Assembly (NCBI GenBank): GCA_934621705.1
Contig: CAKTUP010000062.1
Coordinates: forward strand, 1-11,552
Direction: 5' to 3'
Length of the DNA stretch: 11,552 nucleotides
Origin: an uncultured Petrimonas sp.
GTDB taxonomy: Bacteria > Bacteroidota > Bacteroidia > Bacteroidales > Dysgonomonadaceae
Shown: positions 7,665 through 11,552 of the stretch, one piece after another
Numbering within the stretch: the stretch's first letter is position 1
Layout: every line of letters starts with the position of its first letter
Translations under genes and position numbers: made by a program
Notes under the pieces: generated by a model
Told to the model about the DNA's origin: nothing
The model's input: the letters and a program-made list of their open reading frames with translations, nothing else
The model's database searches: none

Positions 7665-8156
7665 GTGAGTAATATTTCGTCCATAGAACTTGATTTTGTA
7701 ATTGATAAATTAACTAACTCAATTCAAAACACTATTACAGGCGACGCCTTTCGTACTGTTGTAACACGTTTTACAAAAAAAGACTTGAAAAATGTAACCA
7801 AGAAAAATGGATGGAATTTTAATTGGAGAAAAGAACTAAATAATGATTGCCTTGAAGTTTACAAACTATCTATCGAAGAAAATACGGATGTTATTCAAGG
7901 AATTGTGAGTTTTTCGGTAGAAAGCGACTATATTTATATGAATTTGCTCGAGAGCGCTCCATTCAATATCGGAGCAAATAAGGTGTATGAAGGAGTTGCC
8001 GGAAATTTAGTGGCATTTGTTTGTAAAACATCTTTTCAACGTGGATACGAGGGTTTTGTGGCATTTACTTCTAAAACCCAGTTAATTGAGCATTACGAAA
8101 AATCGTTGGGAGCCTATCATTTTGGTGGACACCGAATGATTATTCCAACCCATTAA
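7665..8156 (+). CDS. GNAT-fold acetyltransferase-like protein, probably truncated at its C-terminus
   Basis: 163 aa, cytoplasmic. The half from about residue 90 reads like a GNAT fold: a strand DYIYMNLLES, a degenerate acetyl-CoA loop (NIGANKVYEGVAG) leading into helix GNLVAFVCKTSF, then GYEGFVAFTSKT, and LIEHYEKSLGAYHFGGHRMII, which matches the usual YEKLGF ending. The N-terminal part is charged and unassigned. GTG is the only plausible start because an in-frame TAA lies 12 bp upstream. The TAA at 8154 is followed in frame by AKKLVEKYFKT and then TAG, and homologues as I recall them carry such a tail, so a nonsense mutation is suspected. The gene is AT-rich (16 G+C in the 60 bases 7801-7860) beside a GC-richer background. 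Catalytic activity and substrate are unknown; a toxin or modifier role is only a guess from the partner gene. Confidence 0.75.
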   Translation: MSNISSIELDFVIDKLTNSIQNTITGDAFRTVVTRFTKKDLKNVTKKNGWNFNWRKELNNDCLEVYKLSIEENTDVIQGIVSFSVESDYIYMNLLESAPFNIGANKVYEGVAGNLVAFVCKTSFQRGYEGFVAFTSKTQLIEHYEKSLGAYHFGGHRMIIPTH

Positions 8157-8192
8157 GCAAAAAAGTTGGTGGAAAAATATTTTAAAACATAG
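8157..8192 (+). pseudogene. In-frame tail of the GNAT-like gene beyond its TAA
   Basis: Directly after the TAA the same frame encodes AKKLVEKYFKT and stops at TAG (8190-8192). The peptide is amphipathic and resembles the expected C-terminal helix of this family. The TAG lies 4 bp before the next ATG (8197), a normal operon spacing, whereas the TAA leaves a 40-bp gap. Both points suggest the gene once ended at 8192. Confidence 0.45.
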
Positions 8193-8196
8193 CAAA

Positions 8197-8373
8197 ATGG
8201 GATACATAAAGGAACCAAAAGGAGTAGATTTTTTAATAAAAAGCGAACCTTTGACAGATAAAGACAGAAAAGATATATCCGAATTTATCAGAAAATATAA
8301 GGATGATCAAAAATCGAAAAAAACAGTGTCTTTAAGAAAACGAAAAAGTATTACACGTGGAGAGAAAGTGTAA
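8197..8373 (+). CDS. Small lysine-rich protein paired with the GNAT-like gene
   Basis: 58 aa starting MGYIKEPKGVDFLIKS, then a charged amphipathic helix (LTDKDRKDISEFIRKYKDD) and a very basic tail (SLRKRKSITRGEK). No function is established. The size, charge and position after a GNAT-fold gene resemble the accessory or antitoxin partner of a two-gene module, and I recall similar sequences beside such genes in other Bacteroidota; this is inference. Known GNAT toxins usually have a ribbon-helix-helix antitoxin encoded upstream, which this is not obviously. It is AT-rich (18 G+C in 8221-8280), like its partner. The ATG is preceded by AGCAAA and has no strong Shine-Dalgarno. Confidence 0.65.
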   Translation: MGYIKEPKGVDFLIKSEPLTDKDRKDISEFIRKYKDDQKSKKTVSLRKRKSITRGEKV

Positions 8374-8389
8374 ACTTTCGTAAAATTTT
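8364..8389 (+). terminator. Weak hairpin and T-run at the end of the AT-rich pair
   Basis: GAAAGT (8364-8369) and ACTTTC (8374-8379) form a 6-bp stem with a GTAA loop that includes the stop codon of the 58-aa gene. A run of five T follows at 8385-8389 after a 5-bp gap. The stem is short, so it would be weak. Confidence 0.25.
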
Positions 8390-8434
8390 TCCTGTATAAG
8401 GTTTTAATTGCTAAATCTGCATTCACAAACAATT

Positions 8435-9685
8435 ATGCCATCCCCGTCTTTTTCACTCACCGAACTCAATCGGCAAGTGCGCGATGCCATTCGCGATCAT
8501 TTGCCCGACACATATTGGGTTCGGGCGGAAACGAGCGACGTCCGCCGAAACCAAAACGGACATTGTTACCTGGAATTTATCGAGAAAGACTCCAAAAATC
8601 AAAACATTGTTGCGCGTGCGCGCGGGATGATCTGGAGCAACGTGTACGAAATGCTTTCATCGTATTTCGAAACGGAAACCGGACAGCGATTTGTTTCCGG
8701 ATTAAGTGTTTTGGTACGGGTTTCGGTGGATTTTCACGAACTTTACGGCTATTCCCTTTCGGTAGTGGATATCGATCCGTCGTTCACTATCGGTGAAATT
8801 GCCCGAAATCGGCAACTTATTCTCAAACAACTGGAAGATGAAGGTGTTTTAACGCTGAACAAAGAACTTCCGTTCCCTGAACTTGCCAATCGAGTTGCCG
8901 TTATCTCCTCGCCCACCGCCGCCGGTTATGAAGATTTTTGCGACCAACTCGAAAAAAATCCGTACGGATTTGTGTTTTACACCAAACTGTTTCCGGCCAT
9001 TATGCAGGGCGAACGAAGCGAAGCATCGGTAATCTCTGCGTTGGAAAAAATATACGAATACAAAGATAATTTCGATGCGGTTGCCATCATTCGCGGAGGC
9101 GGCTCATCATCCGATTTAAGCTCTTTCGACTCGTATCCGCTGGCCACCAATTGCGCACAATTTCCGCTTCCTATTATTAGCGGAATCGGTCACGAACGGG
9201 ATGTTACCGTTGTTGATGCTGTCGCCCACACGCGGGCAAAAACCCCAACGGCGGTAGCCGAATTTTTGATTTCCCACGCCTCCGAAACTGCGGCAGAATT
9301 GATGAATTTGCAACAACGGTTGGTGGACGAAAGCGATCTTATCGTACAAACAGCGCAAAACCGGTTAAACGATTTGTCGCGAAGGATGATTCACTCATCT
9401 AATTTGTTCGTTCGCGATGAGCTTTCAGTGGTGCAGCAACTTTCCGCGGCGCTCAAACACCAAACAAAACAATTTCTACAAATCGAAAACCATTTCGTAT
9501 CCGAAAAAGGCCAATATATCCGTATGGTTTCACCGGAAAACATTCTGAAACGGGGATATACACTGACATTGAAAGACGGTAAGATCATCAAATCCGTAAA
9601 AGAAATATTGGAAAACGATATTATTGAAACTGTTTTTGCGGATGGAAGAGTTGAATCAACTACAAAGAAATTATCAAGAGAATGA
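8435..9685 (+). CDS. xseA: Exodeoxyribonuclease VII large subunit
   Basis: Catalytic large subunit of exonuclease VII, 416 aa, which degrades single-stranded DNA from both ends to oligonucleotides with several small subunits. An N-terminal OB-fold region (about 5-115) starts FSLTELNRQVRDAI. The nuclease domain has VAVISSPTAAGYEDF (154-168), RGGGSSSDLSSFD (220-232), GIGHERDVTVVD (250-261) and TRAKTPTAVAEF (266-277). A coiled-coil-rich stretch follows and the end has SPENILKRGYTLT, the usual XseA tail motif. The frame also opens at TTG 8408, but ATG 8435 gives the normal N-terminus. Its TGA overlaps the ATG of the next small frame (ATGA at 9682-9685). No convincing promoter is seen; a one-mismatch box TAAATCTG lies at 8412-8419. 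Confidence 0.95.
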   Translation: MPSPSFSLTELNRQVRDAIRDHLPDTYWVRAETSDVRRNQNGHCYLEFIEKDSKNQNIVARARGMIWSNVYEMLSSYFETETGQRFVSGLSVLVRVSVDFHELYGYSLSVVDIDPSFTIGEIARNRQLILKQLEDEGVLTLNKELPFPELANRVAVISSPTAAGYEDFCDQLEKNPYGFVFYTKLFPAIMQGERSEASVISALEKIYEYKDNFDAVAIIRGGGSSSDLSSFDSYPLATNCAQFPLPIISGIGHERDVTVVDAVAHTRAKTPTAVAEFLISHASETAAELMNLQQRLVDESDLIVQTAQNRLNDLSRRMIHSSNLFVRDELSVVQQLSAALKHQTKQFLQIENHFVSEKGQYIRMVSPENILKRGYTLTLKDGKIIKSVKEILENDIIETVFADGRVESTTKKLSRE

Positions 9686-9801
9686 AAAACCCACAACATA
9701 ATCAACTGCTTAACTCCATTGTCTCGCTTATTGATAGTGCCCACCAGCGAATAGCTGTTACTATTAATAGTGAACTCACGCTTAAAACAAAAAATAAATG
9801 A
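9682..9801 (+). pseudogene. 39-codon remnant resembling the N-terminus of a DUF1016 (YhcG-type) nuclease
   Basis: An open frame from ATG 9682 to TGA 9799 encodes 39 aa including NSIVSLIDSAHQRIAV and TINSELTL, then KTKNK. This strongly resembles the first conserved helix of DUF1016/YhcG proteins, which normally continue LLYWxIGKxI. Here the sequence diverges after SELTL, leaving about a tenth of the usual length and none of the nuclease domain. It overlaps the xseA stop and the xseB start by ATGA at both ends. Either it is a decayed fragment of a gene inserted between xseA and xseB, or a short translated spacer that keeps the two subunits coupled. The family assignment is from memory of the motif, not a search. 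Confidence 0.6.
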
Positions 9802-9818
9802 AAGAATCAGAACTCACG
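9772..9818 (+). repeat. 9-bp direct repeat spanning the remnant-xseB junction
   Basis: GAACTCACG occurs at 9772-9780, in the remnant (codons for ELT), and at 9810-9818, inside xseB, also read as ELT. The copies are 38 bp apart. They bracket the point where the remnant loses similarity to its family, so they may mark a rearrangement, though chance is possible. Confidence 0.5.
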
Positions 9819-9995
9819 TACTCGCAGGCTAAACAAGAACTCGAAGAAATTGTTTCGGCCATAGAATCGGGCGAATTGGATGTGGATGCGCTCACGGAGA
9901 AAGTGAAACGCGCATCGGAACTTATTGCTTTCTGCAAAGAAAAATTGACGAAAACCGATAAGGAGTTGCAGAAAATTCTCGAAGACATCTCATAA
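9798..9995 (+). CDS. xseB: Exodeoxyribonuclease VII small subunit
   Basis: Small helical subunit of exonuclease VII, 65 aa, normal for the family (about 60-80). It carries LEEIVSAIESGELDVDALTE (15-34), the conserved signature, followed by a helix with RASELIAFCKEKL. Several copies bind the coiled-coil arms of XseA. Its ATG overlaps the TGA of the 39-codon frame, so expression probably depends on translation through xseA and that frame. The gene ends 2 bp before an ATG in frame with ispD, but the true ispD start is likely 50 bp downstream. Confidence 0.92.
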   Translation: MKESELTYSQAKQELEEIVSAIESGELDVDALTEKVKRASELIAFCKEKLTKTDKELQKILEDIS

Positions 9996-10001
9996 CAATG
10001 C

Positions 10002-10029
10002 TATCAGCAATTAGCGGTTGGCTATTAGC
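10002..10029 (+). repeat. Four degenerate tandem heptamers between xseB and ispD
   Basis: Units are TATCAGC, AATTAGC, GGTTGGC and TATTAGC, consensus TATTAGC. Tracts of TTAGC-type heptamers are familiar in Bacteroidota intergenic DNA. The tract would encode the first residues of ispD if the earlier ATG (9998) were used, which argues that ispD starts after it. Confidence 0.55.
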
Positions 10030-10045
10030 AAGAAAGGATAAAAAA

Positions 10046-10735
10046 ATGATTCCCGAACAACATTTCAGCGTAATTATCGTTGCCGGCGGCAAAGGATTGA
10101 GAGTGGGCGGAGATATTCCCAAGCAATTTCAGCCCATCGGCGGAAAACCGATGCTGATGCGCACGATAGAAGCCTTTTACAACTTCGATTACAGAATGCG
10201 GATCGTGATTGTTCTGCCCGAACAGTTTCGAGATTTCTGGAACGAGCTGTGCGAAAAACACAAATTCGATATCACTCACACCATTGTCAACGGTGGCGAA
10301 ACACGTTTTCACTCCGTAAAAAACGGATTGTCGGAAATTTCGGAAGACGAAATTGTGGGAATTCACGATGCTGCGCGGCCGTTCGTGTCGAAAGAAGTTA
10401 TCGGAAGATGTTACCGCGAAGCTTTCGATTTTCGTTGCGGGATCATTCCTGTTATCGAAGAAAAAAATAGTGTCCGCATTCTTACCGGATACGAAAGCAA
10501 ACCGTTCGACCGCGACAGAATCCGCCTTGTGCAAACGCCGCAGGTTTTTCCGGCCGATTTATTGAAAAATGCGTACGAAACACCTTATCGCGAAGAATTC
10601 ACAGACGATGCATCGGTTGCCGAAGACGACGGAATCCAAATAAAACTAGTGGATGGCGATGAAAAAAACATCAAGATTACCACCCCTTTCGATTTGGAAC
10701 TGGCCGATTTTTTGTACAAAAACAATTCCATCTGA
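10046..10735 (+). CDS. ispD: 2-C-methyl-D-erythritol 4-phosphate cytidylyltransferase
   Basis: IspD, 229 aa, joins CTP and MEP to give CDP-ME in the non-mevalonate isoprenoid pathway; cytoplasmic homodimer. The nucleotide-binding loop VAGGKGLRVGGDIPKQF (12-28) has the catalytic Arg19 and Lys26. Further motifs are NGGETRFHSVKNGL (82-95), VGIHDAARPFVS (104-115) with the Asp that contacts MEP, LVQTPQVF (161-168), TDDASVAED (187-195) and NIKITTPFD (208-216) with the late catalytic Lys. ATG 10046 is chosen over ATG 9998 because it is preceded by GAAAGGAT, fits the family N-terminus, and the extension is tandem-repeat DNA. It is likely co-transcribed with xseA and xseB. Confidence 0.94.
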   Translation: MIPEQHFSVIIVAGGKGLRVGGDIPKQFQPIGGKPMLMRTIEAFYNFDYRMRIVIVLPEQFRDFWNELCEKHKFDITHTIVNGGETRFHSVKNGLSEISEDEIVGIHDAARPFVSKEVIGRCYREAFDFRCGIIPVIEEKNSVRILTGYESKPFDRDRIRLVQTPQVFPADLLKNAYETPYREEFTDDASVAEDDGIQIKLVDGDEKNIKITTPFDLELADFLYKNNSI

Positions 10736-10798
10736 CTAACTTTTTGTAAACGATTAATCGGTATTTCACCCCAATTTCGTGTTAAAAACACCCATTTC

Positions 10799-10816
10799 TT
10801 GAAAAAAACTTTTCAA
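10799..10816. promoter_or_regulatory. Inverted repeat upstream of the Lrp-like gene, possible operator
   Basis: TTGAAAA-AAAC-TTTTCAA has perfect 7-bp arms and a 4-bp spacer. It lies 28 bp upstream of the -7 element of the Lrp/AsnC gene. Lrp-family proteins often bind imperfect AT-rich palindromes near their own promoter, so autoregulation is plausible but unproved. The rest of the 141-bp gap holds small palindromes (CGATTAATCG at 10751-10760 and a 5-bp hairpin at 10779-10791) and no gene. Confidence 0.35.
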
Positions 10817-10843
10817 AATGCTATTTTATTGTAACTTTTTCTC

Positions 10844-10851
10844 TATCTTTG
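10844..10851 (+). promoter_or_regulatory. Bacteroidota -7 element for the Lrp-like gene
   Basis: TATCTTTG matches TAnnTTTG exactly and lies 25 bp before ATG 10877. No clear -33 TTTG is present at 19 bp; a TTG at 10829-10831 is only 12 bp away. It shows the gene has its own promoter separate from ispD. Confidence 0.6.
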
Positions 10852-10876
10852 GCCTATTATTTTAAAACAAATTCCC

Positions 10877-11350
10877 ATGGAAAAAATTGATAAACTCGAC
10901 AGACAAATCCTTGAGATTATTTCACAGAACGCCCGTATTCCTTTCAGGGATGTGGCCGACCAATGCGGCGTTTCACGCGCTGCCATTCATCAACGCGTTC
11001 AGCGTATGATCGAGAACAATGTCATCACAGGCTCGGGCTACCACGTGAATCCCAAAATACTCGGATACGCCGCCAGCGCTTATATCGGTGTAAAACTCGA
11101 AAAAGGTTCGATGTACAAAAACGTGATTCCCGAGTTCGAAAAAATCCCCGAAGTGACTGAATGTCATTTCACTACAGGGCCTTACACACTTCTTATCAAA
11201 CTTTTTGCGAAAGACAACGAGCATCTGATGGATTTGCTGAACAACAAAATTCAGGAAATTCCGGGCGTAGTGGCTACCGAAACCATGATTTCGTTGAGCC
11301 AGAGCGTAAAAAGAGAGATTCCCATTCTTAAAGAATCCCCTCGCGAATAG
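10877..11350 (+). CDS. Lrp/AsnC family transcriptional regulator
   Basis: DNA-binding regulator of 157 aa, the normal family size. Residues 4-60 form the winged helix-turn-helix (KLDRQILEIISQNARIPFRD, then VSRAAIHQRVQRMIENNVI), with the usual Lrp start LDxxIL. Residues 65-145 form the RAM effector-binding and oligomerisation domain, including VTECHFTTGPYTLLIKLFAKD; the usual GxYD ligand loop reads GPYT here. Family members assemble as octamers and sense amino acids or related small molecules; the ligand is unknown. It stands alone between ispD and a probable membrane-protein gene, with its own promoter and a nearby palindrome that could be its operator. Confidence 0.93.
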   Translation: MEKIDKLDRQILEIISQNARIPFRDVADQCGVSRAAIHQRVQRMIENNVITGSGYHVNPKILGYAASAYIGVKLEKGSMYKNVIPEFEKIPEVTECHFTTGPYTLLIKLFAKDNEHLMDLLNNKIQEIPGVVATETMISLSQSVKREIPILKESPRE

Positions 11351-11401
11351 TCAAATTCATTAAATAAAGTTAAATCATTGAATTTTTCTTCATGAAATTA
11401 T

Positions 11402-11418
11402 AGTTTATATTATAAACT
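11402..11418. promoter_or_regulatory. 17-bp palindrome next to the promoter of the last gene, candidate operator
   Basis: AGTTTATA-T-TATAAACT is a perfect inverted repeat with a 1-bp centre, ending 4 bp before the -7 element TATATTTG. A related half-site follows in ATTTATAAAT (11437-11446). A protein bound here would cover the -33/-7 spacer, so repression is the simplest reading. Confidence 0.45.
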
Positions 11419-11422
11419 GATT

Positions 11423-11430
11423 TATATTTG
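11423..11430 (+). promoter_or_regulatory. Bacteroidota -7 element for the partial last gene
   Basis: TATATTTG matches TAnnTTTG exactly, 50 bp before ATG 11481. The predicted leader is about 44 nt. No clear -33 motif is seen; that position is near the palindrome at 11402-11418. Confidence 0.55.
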
Positions 11431-11480
11431 CATTCGATTTATAAATGATTAATTTTTTCACCCTTTAAAAACTTTATTTT

Positions 11481-11552
11481 ATGGAAGAAAGAAAACTGAG
11501 CGAAAAAGAGAGTTTAGAACTCATCGCTCAAATGATTCGCAACACGCAGCAA
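11481..11552 (+). CDS. N-terminal fragment of an unrecognised protein, possibly a conserved membrane protein
   Basis: Only 24 codons are inside the window: MEERKLSEKESLELIAQMIR then NTQQ. The start KLSEKESLELIAQMI resembles the beginning of a Bacteroidota membrane-protein family of unknown function that I recall as having several membrane helices after a short charged N-terminal helix; those helices would lie outside the window. It has its own promoter and a candidate operator. The assignment is weak. Confidence 0.55.
   Translation, partial: MEERKLSEKESLELIAQMIRNTQQ

Noticed and set aside
8412..8419. TAAATCTG as a promoter box for xseA
   Set aside because: It has one mismatch to TAnnTTTG in a conserved position and no -33 partner, so it is not listed as a promoter.
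7615..8434. Integrative element or transposon carrying the AT-rich pair
   Set aside because: No integrase, transposase, terminal inverted repeats or flanking target duplication could be found around the pair; only base composition suggests transfer.
10025..10534. Open frame of 169 codons on the minus strand over ispD
   Set aside because: It is antisense to a clear ispD gene with all family motifs and has no promoter or family resemblance.

Overview
The window looks like a chromosomal segment from a Bacteroidota (Bacteroidetes) bacterium, probably of the Bacteroidales type. Evidence: upstream of most transcription units there are copies of the phylum-specific -7 element TAnnTTTG; ribosome-binding sites are A-rich and lack a clear Shine-Dalgarno; there is a secreted GH92 alpha-mannosidase; and the gene families have Bacteroidota-type sequences. 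No tRNA, rRNA, CRISPR array, integrase or intact insertion sequence was seen. These are all readings by eye; no database search was run.

Layout, left to right. (1) Positions 1-122: the downstream flank of the first gene, dominated by a long imperfect hairpin (27-83). (2) 123-3480: two divergently transcribed genes sharing a short promoter region, a Zn-dependent adenine/adenosine deaminase (minus) and a secreted GH92 alpha-mannosidase (plus). (3) 3481-3553: a convergent intergenic gap with two hairpins, one a near-perfect palindrome of dispersed-repeat type. (4) 3554-5807: a minus-strand pair, a BASS-family sodium symporter followed by a PlsC-type acyltransferase, with a textbook Bacteroidota promoter upstream. 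(5) 5986-7614: a secreted subtilisin-like (S8) protease. (6) 7665-8373: an AT-rich two-gene island, a GNAT-fold protein and a 58-aa lysine-rich partner, which looks acquired by transfer. The first gene appears truncated by an in-frame TAA, because a plausible C-terminus continues in frame for 11 codons. (7) 8435-10735: a housekeeping run, xseA - 39-codon remnant - xseB - ispD. The remnant resembles the N-terminus of a DUF1016/YhcG nuclease and is joined to both neighbours by ATGA overlaps. (8) 10877-11350: an Lrp/AsnC regulator. (9) 11481-11552: the start of a gene that runs off the window, with a 17-bp palindrome next to its -7 element.

Functionally the window is mostly core metabolism and maintenance: purine salvage, glycan trimming, lipid acylation, solute uptake, exonuclease VII and MEP-pathway isoprenoid synthesis. 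The unusual parts are the AT-rich GNAT/small-protein pair and the nuclease remnant inside the exonuclease VII operon. Several long computed frames begin at TTG or GTG; where an internal ATG lies just downstream of a TAnnTTTG box or fits the family N-terminus better, that ATG was chosen.
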